NCBI GenBank assembly: GCA_034509755.1 | Contig: CM067553.1 | Span: 46,566,110 to 46,630,109 of the forward strand | Origin: Anisodus tanguticus | Lineage: Eukaryota; Streptophyta; Magnoliopsida; Solanales; Solanaceae | Direction of reading: 5' to 3' | DNA length: 64,000 nucleotides | In this document: in pieces, positions 1 to 10,560 of the stretch | How the letters are laid out: each line of letters begins with the position of its first letter | Position numbering within the stretch: position 1 is the stretch's first letter | Translations under genes and position numbers: made by a program | The notes under the pieces: generated by a model | The model's database searches: none | Told to the model about the DNA's origin: nothing | What the model saw: the letters and a program-made list of their open reading frames with translations, nothing else

Positions 1-617
1 CGAGAAGGCAAAGCAAACTGACTTATCACAGTAGGGCAAAAAATGGATTCCCCAAAGGGCTTGACTATAAGACCAGCACGGTTTCGTACACGGATTTGAG
101 GGCATTTAGCTAGCCTATATCTCCATCTCCGCTCTTCTTGCTCCACCAATAAGCTCTCGTAGCAATAGTAGCCTCTGTGTTAGCATCTTAGGAAGTTGAG
201 AAGTTTCGTTTTCACTCGGAGCCACCATTTTGTTTACAGGAAACAAAACAAAGTCACATAAAGTATGCAGATTGAAAAAAGCCCTGTATGGATTGAAGCA
301 ATCCCCGAGGGCGTGGTTTAAGAAGTTCTTTGGTCGGACATACCCTGAAACTTTAGAATCTACCGCGGATACGATAGATGATTCTATGCCATCCTCTTCT
401 CTTCCTGTCTATCTGACAAAGCACGAAGAGTAATTGATCAAATTCGCAGACATTCCTATGAGGAAACACTTCCCCTCCTGATTGCTAAGTCCTCGCTTGC
501 CTCTGACTCTGATCCCGGGTTCTTCAACCGCTAATGATGCTTACTGTCCTCAAACAATTGAATATGGACTTAGATGTGACCAATATGCTTGCAAGCTTAG
601 GGTTAGCAGGTTGTTAG
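1..617 (+). mobile_element. Chimeric leader region of copia fragment
   Basis: Only a short part is recognisable. At about 262-330 the + strand encodes the copia reverse-transcriptase motif KALYGLKQSPRAWFKKF, after which the similarity stops abruptly. Reverse-transcriptase coding resumes at about 640. The stretches on either side (1-230 and 330-600) are richer in GC than the surroundings and do not look like copia coding sequence. They could be organelle-derived or other inserted DNA, but I cannot identify them. The region is non-functional in any case because the polymerase core is missing. Confidence 0.45.
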
Positions 618-1550
618 TTGGGAGAGCTGGTAAACATGACAATGCTCAGTTCTGAGTTTGCTATGAAAGACTTGGGGCCCTTGAGTTACTTTTTGGGGAT
701 TGATGTCACTCGTCATGCAGGTGGGTTGTTTTTATCACAGAGGAAGTATGTAACTGAGATCATTGAGAGAGCTGGGATGTCATCCTGTAAGTCCACTTCC
801 ACTCCAGTTGATACTAAACCCAAGTTGGGTGCTGTGGCTGGCTCACCTTATGAGGATCCGACCCGCTATGGCAGTCTTACAGAGGCTCTTCGGTATCTTA
901 CATTCACGAGACCAGATATTACGTATGTCGTACAACATGTGTGTTTGTTTATGCATGATCCCAGGGTTGAGCACATGAATGCACTCAAACGCATTATTAG
1001 GTACATCCATGAGACACATGAATATGGCTTACATTTATATCCGCCGTCGACATCTACTCTTGGCTCGTATACAGATGCTGATTGGGGTGGCTTTCCGGAC
1101 ACCAGACGGTCTACGTCTGGCTATTGTATGTTTCTTGGTAATAACTTGGTCTCATGGTCTGCCAAGCGTCAAGCGACATTGTCCCGCTCTAGTGCAGATA
1201 CCGAGTATCGAGGGGTAGCCAATGTGGTCTCTGAATCATTTTGGTTGCGCAATCTTCTTTTAGAGCTTTATTGTCCTATTCAGAAAGCTACCTTGGTTTA
1301 TTGTGATAATGTTAGTGTCATCTATCTTTCTGGTAATCCGGTTCAGCACCAACACACTAAACATATCGAGATGGACATTCATTTTATTCGCGAAAAGGTA
1401 GCTCGTGGACAAGTACGCGTCTGCCATGTCCCTTCCAGATATCATATTGCAGACATCTTTACAAAAGGTCTTCCCTCGGTCCTTTTTGAAGATTTTCGGG
1501 ACAGTCTCAGCGTTCGAAGACCGCCCGCTATGACTGCGGGGGTGTGTTAA
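618..1550 (+). pseudogene. Ty1/copia Pol C-terminus (RT end plus RNase H)
   Basis: An open frame of about 310 codons covers the end of a copia reverse transcriptase (FAMKDLGPLSYFLGID, then TPVDTK) and a complete-looking RNase H. RNase H landmarks are YTDADWGG near residue 152, the SGYCMFLG segment, EYRGVANVVSESFWL, VYCDNVS, and HTKHIEMDIHFIREKV followed by ADIFTKGLP. There is no ATG at the start; the frame simply opens after an upstream stop, so this is the tail of a polyprotein and not a gene with its own start. The catalytic YVDD region is absent. It is closely related in wording to the copia element at 59790-61014, so the two belong to the same lineage. Confidence 0.85.
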
Positions 1551-1831
1551 ATATACATCCGATATACACAATATACATGTGTATATCGGATGAACAATGC
1601 TCTCGGGTTACTGTAGCAGGGCCCACAGTATGGGTTGATTTTGTATACAATGTGTATATTAGTCTTGTACCTTAATTAGTCTTGTACACTTACCATAATT
1701 GTATAGTTAGTCTCCAAATAGAATAAGGTTTTAGGAGTAGAATAGGAATAGGATTTTCCTATTATGAAAATATGTAAATTATATATATTGTCTTTCAATT
1801 AATGAAAATAATCAAGGGATTATTTCTTTCA
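1545..1831 (+). repeat. 3' LTR of copia fragment
   Basis: The LTR starts with TGTTAAAT right at the Pol stop codon, preceded by a G-rich polypurine tract (GCGGGGGTG), and probably ends with TTTCTTTCA near 1831. The 5' LTR is not in the window, so the right boundary is inferred from the CA end only. A perfect 14-bp inverted repeat lies near its 5' end (see 1556-1592). Confidence 0.6.
1556..1592. other. Perfect 14-bp hairpin in copia LTR
   Basis: CATCCGATATACAC at 1556-1569 and its exact reverse complement at 1579-1592 flank a 9-base loop. It sits about 10 bases inside the LTR, in the U3 region, and could be a protein-binding palindrome or fold in RNA. Confidence 0.75.
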
Positions 1832-2188
1832 CTATTAACTATTATAGTGCACGATATGGTTGTAGTAGGTTTGATTCGGTTTGGTTTGATTTTTCTATTT
1901 TTTAAGAAACTTAATGATATTTTTCTCTTTTATTTTTTTTCCTACAATTAGGAAATAATTTTCCATCATTTTCCAACTTATTTCGTTATTACCCTTTTAT
2001 TGTGATGGCTATAATTTTCTTTGATTATGGAGAAAAAATCTTAAGATTTATAAGTTTTAATCATTGATCAATGTGCCATAGGCTTACCATTATTTCATTT
2101 CATTCTATTGATTGGTTCTAGCTCCAAAAAATATATACATGGAGCTATGTCGACTTACGTACGTCTTGTTGACTAAACGATCAGGTAT
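1832..2188. other. AT-rich intergenic sequence
   Basis: No coding potential is seen. The stretch contains GTTTGATTCGGTTTGGTTTG-like words that recur, inverted, near 2625-2780 (AAACCAAACC). This pattern is typical of the ends of short hAT-type plant elements. The boundaries cannot be fixed. Confidence 0.4.
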
Positions 2189-2299
2189 ACCAAAATCACC
2201 TACTCGATTGACAAGCATAGCTTTTATAGCTGCTTTATCTGCCTGAAGTCGTGTAAACCATAAATGAATTAACAAATATGAAGCAAGACCTACTCCCTC
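2189..2299 (-). pseudogene. nad5: Nuclear copy of mitochondrial nad5 fragment (NUMT)
   Basis: Read on the - strand, about 37 codons spell a conserved segment of plant mitochondrial NADH dehydrogenase subunit 5, including GVGLASYLLIH, WFTRLQADKAA and VNRVGDFG. This part of Nad5 belongs to the membrane arm of respiratory complex I. Homology ends sharply after GDFG, and the codons before GVGLAS are unrelated lysine-rich sequence. The fragment is therefore about 110 bp inserted in nuclear DNA, with no function expected. It lies inside a 118-codon chance frame (2105-2461). Identification rests on recognising the protein motif; I could not align it. Confidence 0.8.
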
Positions 2300-3660
2300 T
2301 TTTTTGATTTCTTCCTTTGTCTGTTTTCTTGCCTTTTTCGATTGTTCATTCTGGATTCCTTTTTCTCTTTTATAGAGCTGCGAATAAAGTTTATAAGAAA
2401 TACAAAAGAATTTTAGGTAAATTTTGTAGTCGTTTCTTTGAATAAATAGGTTCGAATTCATGACTTTCTTTTTAAGGAATGAGTTTAATTAAGATGTAAG
2501 TTCATTAGTCTATTAGAAATAAATAAAATTTTATTGAAGAAGTATACAAAGTATTTCAAATTATTTATAAAAATTAATATATTGTATATATATAATTATA
2601 AAATTTTGTATATAAAATTTGTTGGTTTGGTTCGATTTTCCTTTGATTTTGTTTTAATAAAACCAAACCAAATCAAATGTTATCGGTTTTAAAAAAAATT
2701 AAATTCAAATCAAACTAAAGATAAACAAATATCAATTTATTTAATCGGTTTCGTTTGATTTTCGGTTCGGATCGATTTATAAACCATAATTATATTTTTT
2801 ACCAAACACGTTAACGGTTTATTTTCAATTTCAGCCTTTAATATAATCAACTAATCCAAACAGGCTTAAAGTCACAAAAAAACAAAAGAAATTCTTTTAA
2901 AACCAAATCCAATTCCAAATCAAAATGGGAAGTGGTCGTGGGGTTGTCATATCTATAAAACCTTTGTTACTCATTAAACAATTCTAAAAAATCGTTGTGC
3001 AGCAAAATCCTCAAATATTCATATTGGCATCAAATTGTATGTTTTCGTTTTCTTTTTATCTCTCTCCCCAAAACCCTCCCTTTTTAATGGTAAATTATGA
3101 TTATTATAACTGTAATATGTATTTTTTTTACAAGTTAATTATATGTTTCAAGTGTAAAAAAGTCTCTTTAAGTGCCAACTAATTAGAGTTATATTGCCAA
3201 AATTGCACTATATAAACTCTTTAAGCCACTGTAACAGCTATAAAAAGATATGTATATGTAGCTTTAATGGGATTGCCTTGCTTCTGCAGAAAAAAATAAC
3301 ATTGTTTAAGGTGTGTTAAATTTTATGTAGTTAAGGTGTGTTATGGGTTCATTCGAACTTAGTAGCTTTAGCTCAGACATTGTCAAGTTGTTTAAAAATT
3401 CACTACATAAGTATAAATAATAGATTTTGAACCCAGCAAATTAGATGAGTTGTGGTAGAATTCCGAACACACGGTCATAATGCTCAAATTCTGAATCTGC
3501 CTCTAGTTATAGTTGCAGTTCTTGGATTATGATTTCTGAAGCTTAACATGTGTAACGTTTTATTTAGTCCAAAGTTCTAGTTGCAGCCCTTGTCCAAACA
3601 TGTCGATTTTCATGGCATACTTGGTAGTTTGTACTTGATAGAGTAGTTTGTATAAAGGAA
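2300..3660. other. AT-rich intergenic sequence
   Basis: No gene is recognised. 2600-2830 holds inverted AACCAAACC/GGTTTGGTT words suggestive of a degraded hAT-type MITE. The rest is low-complexity AT-rich sequence with only short chance frames. Confidence 0.5.
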
Positions 3661-3883
3661 TGTGTGTAGTGATTACCACCAAAGGTCGTAGTAGAGTAGC
3701 AAGTACTTCTCCATCCTTAATCATAAATCTTGGGTTTGAGCACCGGGTATGGAGTCGTCTACGGTAGGAAGGTTTTACCTCCCAAAGTGGGACTTCTCAG
3801 GGCGACTCCGGATTAGTCGATCGGGCCCCAAAGCGGGTACTCCACACTGGGTGGAAAACCAAAAAAACAATGTGTAGTGATTA
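3661..3883 (+). mobile_element. SolS-type SINE with target duplications
   Basis: The body (3676-3868) has a tRNA-derived head with a B-box-like GGGTTTGAGCAC, the Solanaceae SINE signature of GGTATGGAGTCG, CCCAAAGTGGGACTTC and CGGGCCCCAAAGCGGG, and an A-rich end. It is flanked by perfect 13-bp direct repeats (TGTGTAGTGATTA, ending at 3675 and at 3871-3883), the hallmark of LINE-driven retroposition. Confidence 0.85.
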
Positions 3884-4132
3884 ACGGTTTAGGGAGAAAA
3901 TGATCAAATGGGGATTTATTTTTGTCCTTGATGTATATCCCTTGACATATATAGTCCTTAATGTATGTAAAAAAGTGACAATTTGGTCCGGAACCTTAAG
4001 TTTAACAGAATTTTCAAAACAAACTGTTAGGGTCCAACCTAAGGTAGTTGGATTTGTGTATGCAGCATGTTGAAACATGTTTAACACTTATATTAAAGTT
4101 CCCTCTTTTTGTTAAAATGATCAGAAGTCAGA
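3884..4132. other. Probable promoter/leader of F-box gene
   Basis: This stretch precedes the F-box ATG. A pyrimidine-rich segment ending GTGTATGCAG near 4060 could be the acceptor of an intron in the 5' UTR; the pseudogene copy has a matching GTATTTGCAG at the same place. Both copies share GATCAGAAGTCAGAATG at the start codon. No clear TATA box is claimed. Confidence 0.4.
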
Positions 4133-5626
4133 ATGGCGATGACAGATAGCTATAAGAGACTTGCAGTTGGAAGGGACAAACTCGATAGGCTTACGGATCT
4201 TCCTATTAATGTCATTCACCAGATTCAGGAGCATATGTCTATTGAGGACGCTGCAAGAATGAGTGTCTTGTCCAGAACATGGAGATATATTTGGGCTTCA
4301 AACCCGAAGCTCGTATTTGATACAAAGTTTTGCACAAAGAGAACGTCATCAAACACAATAGACATCATTAGTACAATTCTGTTGCAGCACCATGGATCCG
4401 TTAAGACATTCCTCGTGGATATTTCAGTAATACATTCTTCTCAGCACTCAGTTGTCGATCGATGGATGCTATTTTTGTCAAGAAACGGTCTCGTGGATCT
4501 CTCTCTTCAGAAACAAAACAGTGGGAGTGCCCCTTATAAATTGCCTTCCTATGTGTACGATGTGGGACTAGAACGTTTGGTCTTGTCGAACTCCATTTTC
4601 AGGCCACTGTGCAGTTTTAGGGGTTTCCACAAGCTCAGACAGCTTAACCTTATGCGAGTTGCCTTTGAATTAGACGTTGCAACTTCTTCCCTCTGGATGC
4701 CAAGCCTTGAGATACTACAGTTTACGCAGTGTAGTGGTCTTCGTTTCTTGAATATCTATGCCCCAAAACTTAATTGTTTATATCTCAGTGGATGTGGCAC
4801 CGACGCCCTAAACATGGGTCCTTTCATGGACTGTGGGAAGCTGAAAGTATTTGGAATTGTATCACGAGAAGAAGTTTCACTAAACAGACAAGATAAAGCA
4901 ATGAAATTGACAGATCTTCTCAGCAGCTGGCCTAACCTTAGTCATCTTATATTGTGCAGATACTTCCTCAAGGTAAGTTGCAAAAAACTGGATATATTTA
5001 CATATATTTGCGATGTTTAACCTTATTCTTTTGTGGTTGTTTTCTGTCGAGATATTTGCTTCTGATACTGGAGCAGAGAGTCTTCCCATGCGCCTCAGCA
5101 GATTGAGATGTCTCTATCTTTGGGATTATAATTTTGACAGTAAAGATCAGACATTTGCCCTTCTAAGCATTCTTAGAAGTTATCCCAATTTGAAGACACT
5201 GAGATTTCTTGTAAGTAGTTGAGTTCATGAGTTGTTACTCATTTTCTGAGTAAAGAGCTGAAATCGTTACTGATTTTACTTTTGAACTACTTGTAGTCGG
5301 GCCAGAGGAAGAAAGGTGACATGGAAGTGGATGTAAATTATTTTGAAGGACCAGGCTACGGAACTCAACGACTCAATAACTTTCAAGCATTGCAAATAAG
5401 CAACTTCTATGGTTCAAGAGCTGAATTGCTCTTTATAAGGTTTATACTGGCCTCTGCCCCTCTTCTCCAGAAGGTCGTCCTTTTGGTAGATACAAGTGTT
5501 AGTGAAAGCCAATCCTTGAAGATCTCAAAAGAGTTAATGCGGTTCCCTCGGGCATCTCCTAAATCAGAAATAATATTCGAACCATGGTCAATAGAACGAG
5601 CCAGGACCAGGATAGGACTAGTGTAG
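4133..5626 (+). CDS. F-box/LRR (FBD-type) protein, three exons
   Basis: Exons are 4133-4972, 5052-5210 and 5297-5626. All introns are in phase 0 with GT..AG ends, giving 442 residues. The F-box is at residues about 17-63 (LTDLPINVIHQIQEHMSIEDAARMSVLSRTWRYIW and on). Irregular leucine-rich repeats of the plant type follow (LERLVLSNSIF, LRQLNLMRVAF, LEILQFTQCSG, LNCLYLSGCG), and the C-terminus resembles an FBD domain (FQALQISNF, then LASAPLLQKVVLL). Proteins of this large family act as substrate-recognition subunits of SCF ubiquitin ligases, binding SKP1 through the F-box and a target through the LRRs. The target here is unknown. Exon 2 and 3 boundaries are supported by conservation with the second copy at 20950. 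The start ATG is the first in frame and is shared by both copies. Confidence 0.88.
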
Positions 5627-6429
5627 AGGATCCTTTATTTTGTGTCACGTACTGCATATCAGCGTGGGACAATTATACTTTTGGTTCCTTAATTATCCAG
5701 AAATTCTAATTTTGGTTCTTGTGGCATCCTACTAGCATCACTTGAAGGATTTTGCATTGTTTATACTGAGATTAATTGAAGCACTTGGTGCAACTATTGA
5801 AGGACTGATTTTTCTGAAGAATATACCACGTTGATGCATGAAGATATATGCATATAGATATATAACTAAATATGTAAACTAGTACTTCGTTTTTTAAGGC
5901 AGAGAGCCATTTTAAACTGGTCAGGAATTTCATGCTGTTTATTTCTGCTTTCTATCAACTATTGAGGGATTGCTACAAACTACTTTAACTTGTGATTGAT
6001 TTTCCTTCTGCTACTGTATATTGGTGTAAATGATTTAGATCAGTTGTATGTTGATCCCAGTGGCGGAGCCACTCTCGTCCAAGGGGCGTCAAAAGACATC
6101 CCTTCATTAGGAAATTACAATGTAGATAGGTAAGTTTTTTACTTTACGTATGTATGCTATATATTGAATCCCCTTGGCTTTGTGTGTTTCCTTTTTTTTA
6201 TATTTGTGGAGAAAAATCGTGGCTTGACCATTGGTTGAGCCACGTGAGGAACAGACGAACAGTCCCGATAGTGGTTTATCCTTCTGGGAATGGCGTTGGA
6301 ATGACTTTAACACTATAACATGTAACTCTTCAATGTGTATTATTATCTCTTGCTTCATCTGTTTTATATCTTGATATTTTGTTATCATATTTTTCTTGCA
6401 ATCCTGCGTCAATTACGTTTCTTTTAAGC
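5627..6429. other. F-box 3' UTR and intergenic sequence
   Basis: This presumably includes the 3' UTR. At 6058-6100 there is one end of a CAGTGGCGGAGCCA-type hAT MITE (CCCAGTGGCGGAGCCACT), with no matching second end found. No gene is seen. Confidence 0.5.
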
Positions 6430-6592
6430 CGATGGTTTATCGGAAACAACCTCTCTAACTCACAAAGTTAGCCGAGGGTCTATAGGAGACAACATCTTTA
6501 CCCTACAAAGGTAGGGTTAAGGTCTACGTACATCATATCCTCCCCATGCCCCACTTGTGGATTACACTGGGTATGTTGTTGTTTTGTTGTTG
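6430..6592 (+). mobile_element. TS-type SINE
   Basis: It has the tobacco TS-family 3' portion: TATCGGAAACAACCTCTC, AAGGTAGGGTTAAGGTC, CCCCACTTGTGGATTACAC, ending in TATGTTGTTG and further TTG units. The 5' portion contains a partial duplication of the GGTCTAT..GAAACAAC module. No clear target duplication was seen. Confidence 0.75.
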
Positions 6593-6599
6593 TAACTTT

Positions 6600-7450
6600 G
6601 GTTGAAATAATCTAACTAAAGACAAGCTAACATAAATGTTTTGACTGCGTTAGTTATGTGTGACTTTCAGATTTCACATGGAATATTGTTAACACAATTA
6701 ATAGTATAGGTCATTCCAATCACATTTGTAGATATAATATAACTGCATATTTAAATGTACTGTTACTATTTCCAAGTACGATCCCCATGAACTGACTCAT
6801 GCGGTACAATAAACTTACTTTAAACTCATATTTTCCAAGTGATACAAACAATATGCATGCATTTTGGACCAACACAACTATGCTTTTTCATTGGATAAAA
6901 ATAAGAAAAAACTTTGACCGACACAAATAAAAATTACATGACAATTATTTTAGAATATTAATGGGCGATTTAACAAGGATTAATGTCAATTTAGTGGAGT
7001 ACTCGTTTTATTTTAATGAGGTGATGATTTTTACTCACTCCGTTCCAATTTATGTGGCGATATTCGAATTTCAAGAGTCAAACGAGGTTTTTACCGTAAT
7101 TTTTTCATATGCTTTTTAAATATTTTGAATTGTTAATTAATGTGATTTGTAACACTTTTTACGTAATTTTCAAATATATAAATTATATTTCAAAAAGCTT
7201 AAAAATTCTATGTCCAAATTTAAGGTCAAATTAAAAGGTTTTGACTTTTGAAATCCAAACTATGACACGTAAATTGTGACAGAGGAGGTATTAATTAACC
7301 ACGATTAAATGAAAAAAATGGATATGCAAACAAACGACATATACCTATTAACGTAGTGTAAACATTCGATACAAATAAGTTTTTACCAAAAAAAGAATTT
7401 CATACATATGATGTAAGGTGCCTTATAGAGTAGAGATTTGTTTGACTGCA
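6600..7450 (+). repeat. Dispersed repeat unit, copy 1
   Basis: A non-coding unit of about 600 bp interrupted by a Stowaway MITE. Landmarks are TTAGTTATGTGTGACTT, AACTGCATATTTAAATG, CATGCATTTTGGACCAAC, AACAAGGATTAATGTCA, and, beyond the MITE, TTTCATACATATGATGTAAG. The same landmarks recur directly at 7455-8190 and in reverse order at 13876-19895. It does not encode a protein. Its class is unknown. Confidence 0.75.
7032..7290. mobile_element. Stowaway-type MITE
   Basis: The ends read TACTCACTCCGTTCCAATTT and, inverted, TTGTGACAGAGGAGGTA, the familiar CTCC-TCCGT terminal repeat of plant Stowaway elements, with TA at both borders. The interior is AT-rich and non-coding. The same MITE sits at the homologous position in the inverted repeat copy (14930-18115), so its insertion predates the duplication. 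Confidence 0.8.
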
Positions 7451-7925
7451 TTTAGTTGTAGAGATTTGTTTGACTGCATTAGTTGTGTGTGACTTCAAAA
7501 TTTCACATGGAAGATTGTTAACACAACTAATAGCAGCGTATAGGTAGAAGGCGAGACAAATCTAAAATTTTGAATTTATGAGTTCTGCGATTTAAAAAAG
7601 GGTAATTTTAACTGCATATTCATGTAACAGGTAAAGTGTATTGAATATATATATATATATATCAAATCTTCAGGTACAAATATTTTAACAGCATATTCAG
7701 GTGTACTGTTACTACTTCCAAGTAAGATTTGAATGAACTGACTCATGCCATACAGTACACTTTACTTTAGATATGTAAACCCATATCTTCCATGTGATAC
7801 AATACAAACAATATGCATACATTTTGGACCAACACGCATATACTTTTCCATTGGATGATAAAATAAGAAGCATTTTGACTAATGCAAATAAAATCACATG
7901 ACAATCATTGAAGAATAATACTACT

Positions 7926-8116
7926 AGGTAATACAGTGACGGAACCAAAAAATTTACTAAGGGGTGTCAAAATAATAAAAAGTAGACATACGTAAAAAAT
8001 AAGGGGTGTCAACATATAGTATATATACATAAATCTAAAATTTTGACCTAGCTAAACAATGTAATTTTTCGACGAAGGAGTGTTACCCTTGGCACAAGGT
8101 GGCTCCGCCACTAAGG

Positions 8117-8121
<5 letters not shown>
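7926..8121. mobile_element. 180-bp hAT MITE with 8-bp TSD
   Basis: The element (7934-8113) starts CAGTGACGGAACCA and ends TGGCTCCGCCACTA. It is flanked by the perfect 8-bp duplication AGGTAATA (7926-7933 and 8114-8121), which is diagnostic of hAT transposition. It shares its CAGTGGCGG-type terminus with the elements at 18116 and 36751. It is non-coding, so it was moved by a transposase from elsewhere. Confidence 0.9.

Positions 8122-8153
<32 letters not shown>
8119..8153. repeat. (AT)n microsatellite
   Basis: An uninterrupted AT run of about 35 bases. A second run lies at 8301-8325, and shorter ones near 7648 and 10252. Confidence 0.95.
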
Positions 8154-8158
<5 letters not shown>

Positions 8159-8637
8159 AGGATTAATGTCATTTAGTGGGGTATTCATTTTATTTAATTT
8201 AAAGAAAAGGAAAATTAAAAATTAAAAAATGCAAAGTTTCATTGTAAAAATATAGGTAGATAAGTGCAATTTAAATTTTTTAGATGAGAAGATATACTTG
8301 AATATATATATATATATATATATATGTGGGCGGAGTTAGGTGGTAGGAAGGGAGTTCATCCGAACCCCCTTCGCCGGAAAATCATATTGTGTACGTAGAG
8401 TGAAACTCGATAATATTTGTCTATATATAATATAATGAACCTCCTTGATATAACTGAAAAGCTCTTTATGGTCAAGGGGTTCAAAATTTCCCTAACGTCT
8501 TGGATTCAATTCTCGCTGACCGCATTATTTTCCTCTTTTTTTCGCTTTGATATTGATATTTCACAGGACTGCATTGCTATCCCCTTTTTGGGCTTTGACA
8601 TTCCACAGGCCCACAGCTTTGGGGCTTATTCAACTTT

Positions 8638-8859
8638 TATTTATTTTAATACTAAATAAAAAGGATAACCTGGTGCACTAAGCTCCCGATATGCGCAGTG
8701 TTCGGAGAAGGGCAGGACCACAAGGGTCTGTAGTACGCAGCCTTAACTTGCATTTCTGTCAGAAACTGTTTCCAAGGTTTGAACACATGACCTCATGGTC
8801 ACATGTCAACAATTTTAACAGCCTTACCTAGCATTTAGTATTTATTTTAATACTAAATA
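8638..8859 (-). mobile_element. Au-type SINE with 21-bp TSD
   Basis: The body (8659-8838) is the reverse complement of an Au SINE: the 3' end GCACTAAGCTCCC comes first, then ACCACAAGGGTCTG, GCATTTCTGTCAGAAACTG and the B box in ACCTCATGGTCACATG. It is flanked by a perfect 21-bp direct repeat (8638-8658 and 8839-8859), so the insertion is complete and its target site exactly defined. Confidence 0.92.
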
Positions 8860-10560
8860 ATTATCTTAAAGTCCAAGTATTTATGTAAAATACTAGGAGT
8901 ACCTTAATTTTACTAAATCCAAGTGTTTTAGGAAATTTTAAAAAAAAAAGTGAGTGGATAGCCAGAATCTAAAACCCAATGTTCTTTGAAGAGAATAAAA
9001 ATTATGCACTTATGTAGTTACATGAAAAATACACCTTCGTCATTTTACTGCAATTGGTTTTATGAACTTTTTAGTTCATTTTTATATTAGATGGACTTTT
9101 TTATTTTGGCTCAAAGAAGTTTGTTGCTCGCTTATAACATTACGATTTGAGTCTATGCTATATAGATCACCAGATTTTTTTAATTTAGAGGTGGATATAA
9201 TTCTTGTTCATTTCTGGGTTTGTCACCACCTTTTTTTTTAAAAAAAAAATCCCAAACATTTTTTAGTGTTAACTAAAGGGTATTTGTTTATTTGTATAAA
9301 TACCTTGAATTTTAATATTGTTATTTTGTATTCTAATAAAAAAAGATTTGTATGAGCACCCATATAATATGATCTTAAGCCGTTAGTGTTTTTTTTTTGG
9401 AAATTGGAAGCAGTTACTAATTCATGATCTGGCATGTACAGAATGAAAACTTCATTTTCGATTCTACGAGAATTTTTATGAAAGCATTTCATTTGCTTCT
9501 CTTCGATGGAAGTTTGATTTTCCCAGAATGTATCGGGATTAGTGGATTCCTTTTTTTTTTATGCTTTTCTTTAGTTTTGGCTTTCCTGCAGCTCTTTTCC
9601 CGATCTTTTTTTCTTCATTAAAAGGCTTTACAAGCCGCAGACATATAGCCAGGGAGTGTCATCCCTAAAAAGAAAAAAAGAATTCTTTTAGAGCTATGAC
9701 TTACTTTTTTTTTTCTTCTTTTGGGTACATATTAGTAGTAGTTCTATTATATATCATGTGACATACATCCACTACTCCGTTGCACATTAACGGAGAGAGC
9801 TTTACTGCTGGAGCTAACCATTTCCCTACTATTATCACTTACCATATTGATGTTGTTAAGTACTTTTAGAATTTGTCTTTGTTATTTAGTAATGAATAGT
9901 GAATATGTATTATAATATAATATAAATAATTAGATCCTTAGATTTTTTCTAAGAACCTTGATGTTTTTAAAGTAATATATGATTGAAGGGGCACTAATTC
10001 GAAAGAAAAACAAAAAAAATAAAATAAAGTAGAACTAGTGAAAGGGAAAAAACACAATTTTTCTTAGGAAGGGCTCAATGGAGCAATAAAGTAGGAAGCA
10101 ATGTTAAACGGGCATGACAAGACGAGTTAAAAATTAGCGAGTTATGTCGTTAAGGTTAGCCTAGCCTTTCGATGTCGCACTCTGTTTTTCGTCCTACAAT
10201 TTTTGTATGTTACTTCTCATATTTTGAACCCCTTGATCAAAATCTTGACTGTATATATATATATATATAACGGAAAATAATGGGAAAAGACTAATATTAA
10301 ATTAATATTTATAACAAATAACTTAAATGTATAAAAATATATAGGGAGCTGACAATTATTAGAACGAGTGCAAGAGAAAGAGCATCACTTGTTTAACCAA
10401 AAAAAAAACATCACTTGAGGAGAAGGTAAAAAGGTACCAACTACCAACGCCCTTTATAATCCCCACAAGCTCTCACATTGTGATTCTACAAAGTAAATTT
10501 TACTTCAAGAAAGTTTTTAACTTACAAATTTCTCTTTCTTTCCCAGAAGTTAGCAACATT
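8860..10560. other. AT-rich intergenic sequence
   Basis: No gene is recognised. Poly-A/T runs and short chance frames are present. A simple AT repeat lies near 10252. Confidence 0.6.

Larger units (their letters stand above)
7455..8190 (+). repeat. Dispersed repeat unit, copy 2
   Basis: A second direct copy of the 6600-7450 unit (TTAGTTGTGTGTGACTT, then TACATTTTGGACCAACAC, then AACAAGGATTAATGTCATT). It lacks the Stowaway MITE but contains a hAT MITE at 7934-8113 and two AT microsatellites. It has extra sequence (about 7550-7625) not found in copy 1. Confidence 0.7.

Noticed and set aside
9238..9621. Opposing frames of 84 and 65 codons
   Set aside because: Low-complexity A/T-run translations (poly-Phe/Lys) with no homology.
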